From: Apiosordaria backusii
Lineage: Eukaryota; Ascomycota; Sordariomycetes; Sordariales; Lasiosphaeriaceae
Assembly: GCA_030549205.1 (NCBI GenBank)
Contig: JAUKTV010000008.1
Coordinates: 1,488,001-1,552,000 of the forward strand
Length of the DNA: 64,000 nt
Direction of reading: 5' to 3'
The translations under genes were made by a program, and so were the position numbers. Every line of letters begins with the position of its first letter. The stretch's first letter is position 1. The notes beneath the pieces are model-generated. The model was given only the letters and a program-made list of their open reading frames with translations. It ran no database searches and had not been told where the DNA came from. This document shows positions 33,913 to 45,558 of the stretch, in pieces.

Positions 33913-36117
33913 TCACAGATAGTAATCCAACCCTAGCCCCAACCCCTCACAATACTCCAACTCCCTGAACGGACCGTCTTTTGACGTCGGCCTATAAGTC
34001 ATGTTAGTCACTTCCCTTGAGGTGCCCCAGCACACTACACATTATAAACTTACCAGTCAAGACCCCTCAACCTCAACCCCCTCTGTCCCTTCTTCACAGC
34101 CTCCCACTCACCAGCCCGCTCCACCTGCCTCAGTGTGTCCTTCCAGTTCCCTCCCCTCGCCCTCAAGTACCCCCTGTCCAGATTCGGATTCCCACTCTTG
34201 ATGAACCCAACAAACGAATCCAAAATGTACTGCTCAAACGGCAGATCCCCCTCATCCCTATTTGGCAAGCCTTGTCTGGCTATCGTACCAAAGACGTAAT
34301 ACAGCTCCCCGGAATGGCACTTGAGGTAGGGTTTTGATGGATCACCGTGCGGGTGGGTCTTGGTGCGTGGTGGCTCGCAGACGTCTAATTTCGGCCAGCC
34401 GGGCATCTGGTAAGTTCGGTCGAATTCGTAGTAGTATACTGAGGAGAAGACATTGTTTTGGAGGGCGGCGTGGGCTGTGGCTTGGTCTATGCACCTAAAG
34501 ACAGCGTTGGTGGCGAGGCGGGTGGTGGTGTTGAAGAGATCCAACGTAAAGTTCCCGCTGTTTGGACCGGGAGTGGCGGGGAGCATAGAGGGGGAGTAAC
34601 CTTGGGGTAGGAGGTACTGGGTGGAGTTGGTGGTTGTGGGGGAGGGGAAACTAATAAATGGCGCGCCGTCGTCGTGGGTTATTCCCATTAGGATGTTGAG
34701 CGGCCGTTTCTTTGAGGTGGGGGTGAGGGAGAGTTCAGGGGAGGTGAGGTAAGTCCCGTCCACGACGAGATAACGGGCGGAGGTGAGAGAGGTTAAGGCG
34801 TGCGGTGGGAGGGCACGGAGACAGTCGACTTGAGAAGGGGCGTTTGTGCAATTTGTAGCGTTGAGGATGGTATTGGCAACGACAGAAACTTGCTCGTCGA
34901 TGGTGTAGTATTCTGAGTACGTTGTTCCATAATTCAGACCTCCGAGATTGCTGAGGAGGATAGCACCGGAGAACTTGTTGATTGCTTTTGGGGATGCGGT
35001 CAGGGCCCTGACGGAACCGGCGCCGGCGGATTGCCCGAAGATGGTGACGCGGTCTGGGTCCCCTCCGAGGGACTGGATGTTTTTGCGGACCCAGTCCAAG
35101 GCGGTGATTTGATCGGCGAGACCAAAGTTTCCGTTTGTTTTACCGTCTTTGAGTGCTAGAAAGCCAAGGGTTGAGAGACGGTAGTTGATAGCTACGACGA
35201 CTATGTCACCTCTTGATGCCATGTTCCCACCGTCAAAGGTCGGGTCGTTCGCGGTACCGCCTGTGAACGCGCCGCCGTGGAGCCAAAAGGCGACCGGGCG
35301 GAGTTGCTTCTTGGAAGGGGCAGAGTTTGGATTCGGGAGGTATGGCGTCCAAACGTTGAGGAACAAGCAATCTTCAGTCCCGGTGTTGGATCCCTGAGCA
35401 CACTGAGATCCATACTCCAGGGCAGAAGCAGCCTCTCCGGAGCCTTGGAACAGAGTTGAATATGTGAATTTCTGAGGCTGTGGCGCATAGCGGACTCCGA
35501 GGAAGCGGAAAGAAAGACGATCTCGGAAGCTATATTAGTGTTAGCCTCTGTGTCTCTCAGAGAACTGAATCTCATAACTTACCCTGTCAAAGTCTGATTG
35601 TTGACATCCACAGAGACTTGCCATTTCGAGCTTGTGTCCTGAAATGTCTCATTCGAAAAGGGTGCTTTATTAGTGCAAAGACCAGCAAACTCATCGCGGC
35701 TCTTGGTTGAGTCGACGTCGCCATCGACGTCGATGGTCTTGCGGCCAGCAATCCAATACCTAGACGACGAGCTCGCCCGCTTTTCATATCGCAGATAGTC
35801 AAAGAGCGGCTGCAGGACGGTCTTACCGCCCTTCTTCTTGCTCTCTGACCATGGCTGCTCTCCTAATCCAGAACAGATCTTCTCAAATCCACTATTAGAC
35901 ACATGAGACTCGGTGATGAGCACAGCTGAGTCCGCGAAAGGACTGTCGGCCCCTGTCTAGATGTCAGTGGATCATGAACACAGACACCGTGAAACAAGTG
36001 TAACATACCTTGGAGATCATTGTTTGTCAAGATGGTCAACCCAGTATTCAATTTCTTGAGAGATTCACTCGCAGCCAACCCAGCCAGGGCAACGGCTGCC
36101 CCCAAGATACGAACCAT
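33913..36117 (-). CDS. Secreted type-B carboxylesterase/lipase
   Basis: Alpha/beta-hydrolase of the cholinesterase-like family, hydrolysing ester or amide bonds of unknown substrate. Four exons, 36009-36117, 35583-35952, 34054-35529 and 33913-33991, encode 677 residues; introns (56, 53 and 62 bp) were fixed by frame continuity. The first 17 residues (MVRILGAAVALAGLAAS) form a signal peptide, so the enzyme is probably secreted. Family motifs are FRFLGVRYA near the start of the catalytic region, EDCLFLNVWTP, the oxyanion-hole WLHGGAF, the nucleophile elbow GQSAGAGS, and HSGEL carrying the catalytic His. The last exon gives the usual C-terminal W-P-x-F-ELEYC-DYY ending. A 110-residue N-terminal insert before the catalytic region is longer than in typical lipases. 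It stands next to the HeLo gene in an accessory-looking block. Confidence 0.92.
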
Positions 36118-36615
36118 ATTGAAAGGGGCCCACCTGAATAAAGAGTGAAGATCTTGGCATGCGATGCGCAGATCTGGGGAGCTCTCTGCTTAATATCACC
36201 CTTAGGCAAACAGACCATACGGCTCGATGCATCTGTTAGACAAGGGGCCTTTTGTCAAAACCGCGGTCCCCCGCAGCCGGATCATTCTAGCCGAGCGCGT
36301 ACGGTGTAAGTGGCCGTGATCTGGTGTTTCCCTTCATCGGTTCACGGGCTCACCGGGCCAGTTGCCTGAATTACCGTAGTAAAAATACCTTAAACCACGA
36401 GGAACCGCACGCTTTCAATCCAGCCTCCCGTGAGGTGGTGGGTACAGGGCAACGTCGAACGGTTGTATCGAATAGGCTAAATAGAAGGTCCCGCTCCGAC
36501 GATGTGGTTACGGAACATCGCTCCCACACCATTGCTTTTCAAACAATGCAGGAACCACTTGGTGGAGAAATATGAATGCTTATTTAAGGTTTGGTGCCTA
36601 TGTTTTCAAGGAGAG
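36118..36615. other. Intergenic region between carboxylesterase and HeLo gene
   Basis: About 500 bases forming the carboxylesterase upstream region and the HeLo-gene 3' flank. No gene or repeat seen. Confidence 0.5.
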
Positions 36616-38535
36616 CTATACCTGAATCTCACCAAGCCGCTTGACCACATCCTCGTGGAGAACCATCGAGAGCCGAGCTGCGACAGCGTCGTTTGTTTCG
36701 TCATCTTTCTCTGAAAGACCAAGCTGTTCACCGCCCGCAATGCATTTTTGAGCAGCTCTCTCGTACAGCTCGCCCATACAAGCGCCTAGTTCTGCGATTT
36801 GATCCGGGGCAAGCAAGCTATCACGGACTTTCAGCGCAAAGGATGGCCTGCCACGGGCAACATTCAGGTTGATGCCGAGGACTTTGTCGACTGTTGACCA
36901 GTGAGCAATCTCCGCCAGAAGAACGCCGAGGCTGTATATGTCGAAGCTCTTCTTGAATCGCTCGCGCTCGTCTGGATTCGTAGACTGTGCACTTGGATGT
37001 CTGTAGAGGTTGTACTCGATGTCATCACCTGGGCCGGGGATGTCTGTCATTTCGTCGGCACGGGCTGGCCTGGAGAAGTCGAATCCTGAGAGATAAGGCT
37101 TGCCAAAATCAACTTCTCCGCTGTTGGTTTTGAAGAAAATGATGTTGTGGCTGCGGAGCCCCTTGTGCAGCCAGTTAACGGCGTGGAGATAGAGCAGGCA
37201 TTTGCTGATGGCATGAGCGAGCTTAACTCGCTTCGTAACAGGTGGCTTGCGTGCCGTCTCGAGAAGTTCGTGAAGTGAGACTGGGGGCAAGGAAGGGTCA
37301 AGACCACTGTCCAATGGTCTCTCAAAAACCAGCCCCAAGCGCATATTCAAGATATCTTCATCCTCGTCTTGTTGCCCATTCGAGCTCCCCCTGTCAAAGA
37401 AACCTAGGCAGTGTGGTGTCCTGAAATCTTCGGGCTTTGGTGTATGGTTCAACAAGGCTGCCAGCTTGCTTACTCTCTCAACGATAACATTTTTTGGGGG
37501 TGATGAATCGCCCGGTCTTTGTGGATCGTATTCTTTCCACTCAACCCAGACCTTTTTCCTGACACCGTCTTTGACGAGGACAGCCTCACACCTCGGCTGA
37601 TCAGACTCATCAGCTGCTGGATCGAGCTCGATCATGGAGCGGTCCAGAAGAAGACGTTTCTCGCCTGGCTTACCGAGCTCCAAGTGCTTTGCTGTTGCCT
37701 CATCCAACGGCCTTTTATTGGCAGATTCAATGGACTCGTTGAAGGCTTTGAATTTGGCAAGCTGCGATAAAACTTCAAGTCCGTCGGCATTCGCTCGTTT
37801 CTTAGCCACTGTGATCTGTGATGTTGGAAGAGCTGAGCTGGCCTCAAGCCTGATGTTCAGAGCCATGACCAGCCTAGACAGATCACTGATCTTGTGGTGT
37901 AGCTGAAGAACCCCCCGGTTTGTGTCCTGCACTGTATGGTGGATCTCGACCTGCATGCGTTGGTCGAGGATACCAGTCATGTTATCGTTTAGAGTTGAAA
38001 ACCTGGCAAGAAGGAGCTCGAATGCTACCTTGTCAAAGGCAACCCATTGTAACCTTTGCGAAGCTTCATGGGATGTCTCTTTCAGACTTCGCATGGCTTT
38101 CCTGATGAAGTCACGCCGTCTCTTGGGCAAGGGAAAGTTGGCCTCGGCGGCATCTTTTTCAGGCTTCTCGAGAACCTGGTCTTGGTCAGGTACAGTCTTG
38201 AGACATTCCCGCTTTTCCTGGTGTTCCTTGAACTCTTTGAACAAACACTCGACCTGTACTAGCAAGTCAAGAATTGTTTGACGGTGCAAGACAAAGGTGT
38301 TGGACTCGAGCACTTTCTCCCTTTTCTTGGCGTCTAGGTCAAGTAGGCCAGATGCTTCACTCCAGGCAAACAGACGCTGCTGTTCCATACGAAGTCTCAG
38401 GTTAAGATACCTGGCATCTTCCGGGAAGTTTAAAGCCGTTATAACCAGTTGGATACCCTGTATACATCCAGTATAGACCTGGAGACCGATGGAAGCCACA
38501 CCAATGGCGAGCCCCGCGATTGATACAGGATCCAT
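36616..38535 (-). CDS. HeLo-domain / pseudokinase protein (HET-S/MLKL-like architecture)
   Basis: Single exon, 639 residues. Residues 1 to about 225 match the fungal HeLo (prion-inhibition and propagation) domain: the start MDPVSIAGLAIGVASIGLQV is a hydrophobic first helix like the membrane-inserting helix of HET-S, followed by helices up to LSRLVMALNIRLEA. A linker of about 90 residues leads to a kinase-like region (about 315-620). There the beta-3 lysine may be K334 (VWVEWKEY), the catalytic loop reads LHKGLRSHN (457-464) with Gly for the HRD aspartate, and the metal-binding DFG is GFD (484-486). FDIYSLGVLLAEI is the usual alpha-F region. Both catalytic aspartates are therefore missing, so this is a predicted pseudokinase. 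HeLo proteins act in fungal programmed cell death and heterokaryon incompatibility by attacking membranes. The function of this one is unproven. I see no NLR or amyloid motif gene beside it. Confidence 0.88.
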   Translation of the reverse strand: MDPVSIAGLAIGVASIGLQVYTGCIQGIQLVITALNFPEDARYLNLRLRMEQQRLFAWSEASGLLDLDAKKREKVLESNTFVLHRQTILDLLVQVECLFKEFKEHQEKRECLKTVPDQDQVLEKPEKDAAEANFPLPKRRRDFIRKAMRSLKETSHEASQRLQWVAFDKVAFELLLARFSTLNDNMTGILDQRMQVEIHHTVQDTNRGVLQLHHKISDLSRLVMALNIRLEASSALPTSQITVAKKRANADGLEVLSQLAKFKAFNESIESANKRPLDEATAKHLELGKPGEKRLLLDRSMIELDPAADESDQPRCEAVLVKDGVRKKVWVEWKEYDPQRPGDSSPPKNVIVERVSKLAALLNHTPKPEDFRTPHCLGFFDRGSSNGQQDEDEDILNMRLGLVFERPLDSGLDPSLPPVSLHELLETARKPPVTKRVKLAHAISKCLLYLHAVNWLHKGLRSHNIIFFKTNSGEVDFGKPYLSGFDFSRPARADEMTDIPGPGDDIEYNLYRHPSAQSTNPDERERFKKSFDIYSLGVLLAEIAHWSTVDKVLGINLNVARGRPSFALKVRDSLLAPDQIAELGACMGELYERAAQKCIAGGEQLGLSEKDDETNDAVAARLSMVLHEDVVKRLGEIQV

Positions 38536-40749
38536 GGTAGGCCAGTCACTAGGGGCAGAGTATTAGCCACAGACAGATATGTACATGTAAGGCGGTATCA
38601 CATAATTACCAGGTACCGAGAAAAGAGGCGCTGTGGCTGGTGGGCCGAGAAGAGTTGGGGTTGCGAGATGTGACGGGACAGTTGACCGAAGCTATCACTG
38701 ATGCAGGCTATTGAGCTGCGGGAGTTGGCACGTCACTGCACTGCCTAGTAGCGGTCTCCGTCTCACAAAATGTGTGCGATGGCCCAAATTCCATGGCTCC
38801 TTCCCCGCGCACAACGTGGTGTCCCGATAACGTAATCAGCCCCGATGCAAGCACATTTGCCGGCGAGCCTGACTTCCTCATCGGTCACTCGCCGACGCTC
38901 CATTTTCATGCATGATCACTTTGGTGAGAATCATCGTCCATGGGCGAGTTTCCCTTAATACCGGAGCAAGACCTCTTTTTGCCTGGCCGCACATCGACTG
39001 CATAATTCGAAGCTTTCCTGAACCCAAGATGATGGGCATCACGATCAACTCACCACCGGAGTATCTTTTACCCAACCGGATCTCGACTCCATTTACGGAG
39101 TAACCAAGTTATCAACCGCCAGACCCCGTGACCAGATTCCCGACAAACTTGACCTCCAGAACCCGGAAAGCAACGTGGCCAGCGTTGCAATGACATGCGG
39201 GTGATGTCTGGGCTGTCAAGGGGGGTTGAAGTATTTGAGAAGTCTGCTCCGGAGCCCTCGTACTCGGCAGCTCTCCGACGGACCCCGTGCCTCTTCCGGA
39301 CCCCCACTCGGGCCGTGAGGGATTCTCAATTCCGCTGTCTCATCTCGCTGACAGATCGTGAAGCATGTCGTCGAGAGTGGACTGGCCTGGGCGCAGTGAC
39401 GACATTGAAAAGGCTGGCCCTAGCACATCCGAGATTGGTTTACTATGTGGGGGAATTTAAACCCTTCAACGGTCGCCCGCTCTGGCCCCAGCCATCCTCT
39501 AGGATGAGCGCTTTGAAAGGTCTCATCCCGCTCAGCCCGGGCCGCCAGCGTAGCATTTCTCCTGTTTCGAGCACCAAGGGCTGACGGCGCCGCCAATCAG
39601 AATGATCAACAACCCGGGTTTCAGCTGGGCCAGCGGGCCAGCTCAGTCCTCTCATTATCGCAATCTGCGCGCGCGGGGCAATCAGAGGATTGATTGCATG
39701 CCAAAGCTATTCTTACCAAAACGATCAAGACGGCTTCATAATAGGTAATCTCTTGCGACGTCTCCCCTTCAATGGCTGTTGATATCTTGGGCGAGATCCC
39801 GCTGTGGAAGGGCTCGTTAGGTCCCTATGCTGCGCCTTGTTATCCTCCCCACGGATTGTCTGAGATTCATGGATCGCTCCCGCCTCATTTTGTTCAGAGA
39901 CACTCTTATGAGTGAGCCTGAGCAACAAAGACAAAGCTATTAAACAGCAGCTGCCCAACCCGAGCACGCCATCACAGCAAAACACGGTGCCCGGCCCCAT
40001 CCCATCATCTGCAGCTAGTCAAGGCCCCGCGTGGAGAGGGTCGCCACGAAAACCGGTCTGGCAAGGGGAACTCGGCTTCCTGATTAGTTCGAGAGGCCCA
40101 AAGGTCCGGCTTGCCCTAACAGAGCCCTTCACGAATCTGCACAATCAAGCCGTCGAGTCCCGTCGTCGCGCCGAGTCCACTCAACAAAAATATTATCAAT
40201 TGGCCATTGACCGCTTGTCCTCTCGTTGTCTTTTCCCCGCCACCAGCTCTCGGACTCGGGAGTTTTCCAGGAACTGACTGATTGACAACTCATCCGTGTG
40301 TGTATGGTTGAGGACGGAGGCCACTTTTCTTTTATATTTTTTTTCCCACCAACAACTCCTGTCCGGCATTGCTAGCTATCAGGCCCACTGCTAAGAGACG
40401 TGTTCACCGTTACCGTTGTACACTACTCCTTCTGAGGCTCCGCTCCCCGACTCCCCGAGACCTAGTCCCTGGTTCCAAGACACGGGCGGCAGAGCAAGCA
40501 GCGTTGCCCCCAGAACAGCCACAGGCCCACCTCCCTACACAGTATTGCCAACGTTAAGCTGCTGTGAATGCCCGCCGCTTGGTCCATCCACTGATTCGCT
40601 ATATCCTCTCCATCCGTCTCAACCCAACCCGACAAGTGTGCGATTCTGCCCTGCCTCGGATTCTGACCCCCTCTAGCTGTCTGCTTTGCTCGCATCGCCC
40701 TGATCGCGCAGCTCGTCTGACCCCGAATCGTCTGATCTGATTGCCGACC
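38536..40749. other. Long divergent intergenic region HeLo / Zn2Cys6 gene
   Basis: About 2.2 kb separating divergent genes in the accessory block. Overlapping short open frames on both strands show no domain. Sequence from about 40300 to 40749 is pyrimidine-rich and is probably the promoter and long leader of the transcription factor gene. No transposon remnant or AT-rich decay typical of RIP is apparent. Confidence 0.5.
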
Positions 40750-43039
40750 ATGGAGACCTTCTCGCCGGAAGCCCCACACTCGTCAGCCGCTTCCACTAAC
40801 GGCTCGCCTGCGGTGTCTAGCGACAGCCCGGGGACGGCGACCTCCTCCTCGTCGAATGCCTTTTCGGCGACCATTGATGGCCGCCCGTCGCAGCAGCACT
40901 CGGCGCCGCCGCCCTCAGTCCCCGCAGCATGTCTCGCCTGTGTAAGTGACAATGTTACTTTTTCTCTTCATGTCGTGAGAGCCAAGGTACCCCCCGGACT
41001 GGTGCAACACCACTGACTGGCTGCCATTGCGTCGTGGATGTGGTTGTGATGGTGGCTAGATTGCCGGTTGGCTTGGACCGTGGCATCAACGTCGCCGAAT
41101 TGTATCTGCTCACGTTCACAAAGAGGGTGTGCTAATTCCCTCGATGCAATAGCGCGGCAAGCACCTCAAGTGCGATGGGAACACCCCTTGCTCCCGTTGC
41201 ACACAATCCGCTTCGGAATGCGTCTATGTTGCTTCTCGTCGTGGATACAAGGGCCCGCGGAGGAATGCCGCCCAGAATCCTAACAAGCGCCATGCCTCGT
41301 CGTCGCCTCCGTACTCGGGGCCTACTGTCGAGAGCTGCCCGATGATGCTGGGCCATACCCCGGTGTCCATTCCTGCCCCCTCCATCTCTGCCTTCAACCC
41401 GGCCATCGTCCTTCCGGAGCAGGTTCCGGTCTCGTACGCACCAACTCCTGCTCTTAACCACGGTGGTCTCTATCGAAACTCGTTTGCCTCACCCTTGGAC
41501 CCCAACACCATGGCCCCTCCCAACTCGATGGCCTTGACGACCTCTTCGGCCATCCCCCATGTTCAGCCACCGGTAACCACACTGGCTGAGAGGTGCTTCG
41601 ATGCCTTCTATCACTACTTCCATGCCGGCCACCCCTTTGTGCTGCCCAAGGAGTATTTCCTTCGGCTGCTGAAGGAGGGCAACACCCCCAGTCTTACTGT
41701 GGTAATGGCTGCCATGAGATATATTGGCTCGCTCTACTTGGATGCCGGCCCAGCAAAAGCCACCTATCTTGAAGAAGCTATCAGGCAATGCTATCTTCCC
41801 ACCACTACCAAGGATGGCTTCCTGATTCAGGCCCTCTTGCTGATCATCGTCGGGCTGGATGGAAGCTGTCAACAAGAAAAGGCTCGCGAGCTCCTGGCTG
41901 ACTGCGAGCGATTTGCCATTGAAATTGACCTCAACAAGCGCCAGTTTGCAACCATCCACGGCCACGGCAATCCGGTGCTGGAGGAAAGTTGGCGGCGAAC
42001 ATGGTGGGATCTCTTTGTGTGTGACGGCATGATTGCCGGTGTCCACCGTATCACCAACTTTTTGCTCTTTGATATTCAGGCCGATGTTGGTCTGCCATGC
42101 GAGGAGCAGCAATATCTCACAGGGGTAAGAATCTCTGGTTTGTGTCTGGTTTTGACAGTAGGACTGACTTCGTGCAGCGTATTCCCCCACCAGCCTACAT
42201 GGAAGACTTTGATGACCAGCTCTTCTCTGGTGAAGACCGGGAGTTTTCGTCTTTCACCTACCGTATTGCTGCGATCAGAAACCTCGGCAGGATGATGCGG
42301 ATGCCTCAGATCATGTACCCGGGTGATGACACCATCTCTCGGATTGAGGCCCTGCTCACAAACTGGAGGCTGCACCTACCAGAATCCAAACGGGATGATC
42401 TGAACAAGACCTGCCAGCTGGACGAGATGATGTTCCAGGCACACTTTATCACACATGCGTATGTTCTGCCCATGACATTTCTCTTGTTGCAACTATACTA
42501 ATACTGATAATAGTTGCACCATCATGCTTCACCAACCCCTATCCCAACTCGACTCCTCCCCCGTCCAAGCCGTCAACTCATGTGCCCCTCACCGACCTGT
42601 GCCTTCGGGCGACAACTTTAACGCTCACACCAGGCACACCATTACCGCCGCCTGTGAAATCAGCAAAATGGTCACCCAAGCCGTGCCCATTATCCAGCAC
42701 ACGCACTTCTTCACTTGCGTAATCACTCTCAGTTCTATCGTCCACCTGTCCAAATGGGCCCTCTATTTTATTGAAGATGAGGAAGACCTCCGACAGCAGA
42801 TCAGATTGAATATTGGCGCGCTCAACAAGCTGAGCAAAGTGTGGAAGGCGGCAAATACTGCCTGGGGCCAGGTGAAGGGGGTGGCGCAGGAGATTTACAG
42901 GGAGAAGAAGGCGCACCAGATCAGCCCGGCGTTCTGGGTTGGGTTCACGCAGGAGCAGATGATTAGCAGCATCAATGCTGACGAGGGGATCATGAGCGAG
43001 TTTAATAGTATGTTAACGCAGGTGACGCAGGCGCCGTGA
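40750..43039 (+). CDS. Zn2Cys6 binuclear-cluster transcription factor
   Basis: Four exons, 40750-40941, 41153-42124, 42178-42458 and 42514-43039, encode 656 residues; introns are 211, 53 and 55 bp. The first intron splits the zinc cluster after CLAC. The joined motif CLACRGKHLKCDGNTPCSRC plus the sixth Cys in SASECVY has the classic six-Cys spacing and binds CGG-type half sites in DNA. A fungal-specific transcription-factor regulatory region starts near residue 200 (LAERCFDAFYHYFHAGHPF, MAAMRYIGSLYLDAG), continues through RRTWWDLFVCDGMIAGVHR and ends at 43039. A Ser/Pro-rich N-terminal 60 residues precede the zinc cluster. The pathway controlled is unknown. Its neighbour downstream, an ABCG transporter, and repeated CGG-containing sites between them make local regulation a reasonable hypothesis. 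Confidence 0.92.
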
Positions 43040-43449
43040 TTTCTTTTGTTTTGTTCAACTTTTATAAATGAGGGAGAGGATTTAACGATTGGATTCTTTT
43101 GGATTGTTTCTAGGCACAACGATTACTACTACAGCGGGATTTCACAGGTTGATGAGGTGATCTCCTTTTCTGTGTGCGTTTTTTCTGGATATTGGAAAAG
43201 AAAGACCGAGACAAGGAGAAAGGCCGTGGCGGAGCGTGGCGGCCAATATGGGACAGGGAAGGGGGAAAAGGAGTTTGAAGACGCTGATTTTTCTGATGGA
43301 GGATATACTCTTCAAGGCATGGTCCTTGGGCATGAACAAGACACGTCTGTTTTGTTAATCTTATGTATTTTTCGTTTGGTTGGGCAACAACGGGGGCACA
43401 CATCCGAGCGAGCAAAGCCTTGAGCTTAACTGGTAATTTAATGACACTT

Positions 43450-43450
<1 letters not shown>

Positions 43451-43483
<33 letters not shown>
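43451..43483. repeat. Poly(T) homopolymer, 33 bases
   Basis: An uninterrupted run of 33 T downstream of the Zn2Cys6 gene. Long homopolymers are mutable and prone to sequencing error, so the exact length is uncertain. Confidence 0.95.
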
Positions 43484-43484
<1 letters not shown>

Positions 43485-43766
43485 GATACATCACACTGTT
43501 TCTTCTCTACCTTACTTGTTTATGATGAACCGCTGTCAAGCTTGAAAAGGTGTGTGTCTAAAGTCCAAAGAGTCTTCACTCGCTAGAGGTTTCCTGATAC
43601 GGACAGTCTGTCCATGGAGAGGTACTTGTAGGATCTGATAATATCGGCGAGACGGAAGAACTAGCGGTCTTCATCGGCGAACACCTCCACATCGAAACCA
43701 AATTGTGAGAAATACCAAGAAGTATCTAGGTATCTCCCCACAGCACCACCTACATGGCTTAGTGGA

Positions 43767-44530
43767 CGGCGATCAATGTGCCCCAGTCAGTCAGTTGTAC
43801 CTGCACTAAGGTATGTACTACGCATGCAGTCTAATGTACGGAACATTGGAACACACCACCAACGAACCAAATCGCAGGCTTGGAGGTTGTCGTCTCCACG
43901 ACATCCTCACTCACTCACGTATAGCATCCACTCATAACCCTCACTCACTTCCAGAATCAGATCCCCGAAAATTCCAATCTGGTACACCAACAACTGACTG
44001 TCCAATCACGCAGAAATAGAGGTGTACCTGCAGTTTTCGACCAACTGCATGGTCAGCGATCGTGACAAGTCCTGGGGTCCCGGGGTCCGGCGATCAAATG
44101 TCTCAGTTCAGCGAGGCCTTTTGACTGAGGGATCAAATCGGATGAAATGGAGTCGGTGACCACCTTTTCATGAGCGAGGCACTGTATACTTCTTCTTAAA
44201 GACCGAGATGGTACTGAAGTTCTTTCTTTTTCAAAGCCGGGGATGTGATGCAGATCAGTGTAGGTACGGCACTGGGAGACTATTGACGGCGATAAGCGGC
44301 GATCACTGATAAACACTCACACCTTTCCCCTGCCGGGAGCGAGCCTCATATAATCCCGATACCCGCTGAAGAATCCCCGGCAATGTCTCACTTACACCCA
44401 CTTCCAACCGCAAAAAACATGTTGGAGCAAACTGGACGCCGACCCGGCTCGGTCAAGTGACGGTCACTTCAGCTCCCCGCATCCCGACCCGATACGGCAA
44501 AGAGTGTTATTTGAGTGAAGTCGGCGACCA
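43767..44530 (+). promoter_or_regulatory. Cluster of CGGCGATCA-like sites upstream of the ABCG transporter
   Basis: Three exact copies of CGGCGATCA occur on the same strand at 43767-43775, 44088-44096 and 44297-44305. Variants are CGGCGATAA at 44287-44295 and CGGCGACCA at 44522-44530. A CGG core suits Zn2Cys6 proteins such as the adjacent regulator, but binding is inference. Confidence 0.35.
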
Positions 44531-45558
44531 CGTGGGATCTTCCGTCCTGCTCATTCCTTCCATTGCCAGTTTGAGTCGCTGGATTGGTTGGCAGTCACTC
44601 ACACAACGGCGTTCAGATTAGGGCTACACAATCCCGATTTTGAACCCCCCCCCCTATGGTTTTGACAACCACCAACACACCCACATATGAATAAGAGAGG
44701 TACCACGAACCAACCACATACGCCTGTTGCATGACCTGCCCATCCATACGGAGAAAAAATGTCATCGGCGAACTTGTCCCACACCACCTCCCGGCAATTA
44801 GGGCTTCTCGGTAAGCCCTATGGATGGTCAGCGGCCAATGCAAGGGTGAGGCTCAACCTGTCAGTTCTGCAACCATCGCCGTTTAAAAACATCCGAAAAG
44901 GTGGTGCCCGGCTCGGGGGATGTCAAGGCGCCTGTCAGTTTCTTACATTTTTTTGATGTATCATCGCCTATGTATATCAGCTTACATACTCGGAGTTGTT
45001 ATACCTACTCGGGATTGACAGGCGGTTGGTGGTAGATCCCGGTGAAGACCCCTTCACCTACACTGCTCTTACAAGCTCCCCGGCATTTGACCTTCTTTGT
45101 AAGAAAGTGAGCAAGGAGAGCCCGATATGATAGGAACCAGCCACAACAAGGAGTGATCAACGCCCGTTCAGCTATACTGTGAACTACCAACGGTTCACAC
45201 TTGATGACTCCGGTGTTTACGGCTTAGATAGGTGCCCGATTGAGAATATTGGGACGGATGGGCCAAAGGGAGGGGAAAAGGGTAGACGGCGTTTGTCTCA
45301 GGATGACGATGTGGTTCGGGGTTCTAGGTGATATCGTATCGAGGGGTATGAGTTGGTGCCGGGGTATGAAGAAGTTGATAAGTAAGACAAGGCTATGCAA
45401 GACTGGTTGGCTGACTGAGGAATGTAAAAGAAGTTGTATCACCGCCATCTTCCACCCTCTTTCTCATTTCAATCCAATACTCCATCATCCATCTTCACTG
45501 CCTCCTATCCAATTTTTCCTTATCATTCCCATTGCCATCCAAATCACCACCATCCACC

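Larger units (their letters stand above)
43040..45558. other. Long intergenic region upstream of the ABCG transporter
   Basis: About 2.5 kb. Holds a 33-base T homopolymer (43451-43483) and several copies of a CGGCGATCA-like motif (listed separately). Short open frames have no recognisable features. The last 130 bases before the transporter are C/T/A-rich, as in fungal promoters. Confidence 0.55.

Noticed and set aside
38536..40749. Possible decayed transposon in the long gap
   Set aside because: No terminal repeats, no transposase or reverse-transcriptase reading and no AT-rich decay were seen.
44610..44660. Possible tRNA B-box-like sequence near 44640
   Set aside because: Only partial match to the reverse B box, no paired A box and no cloverleaf could be drawn.
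44620..44810. Two TTAGGG-type words
   Set aside because: Single copies, not an array; not an interstitial telomere tract.
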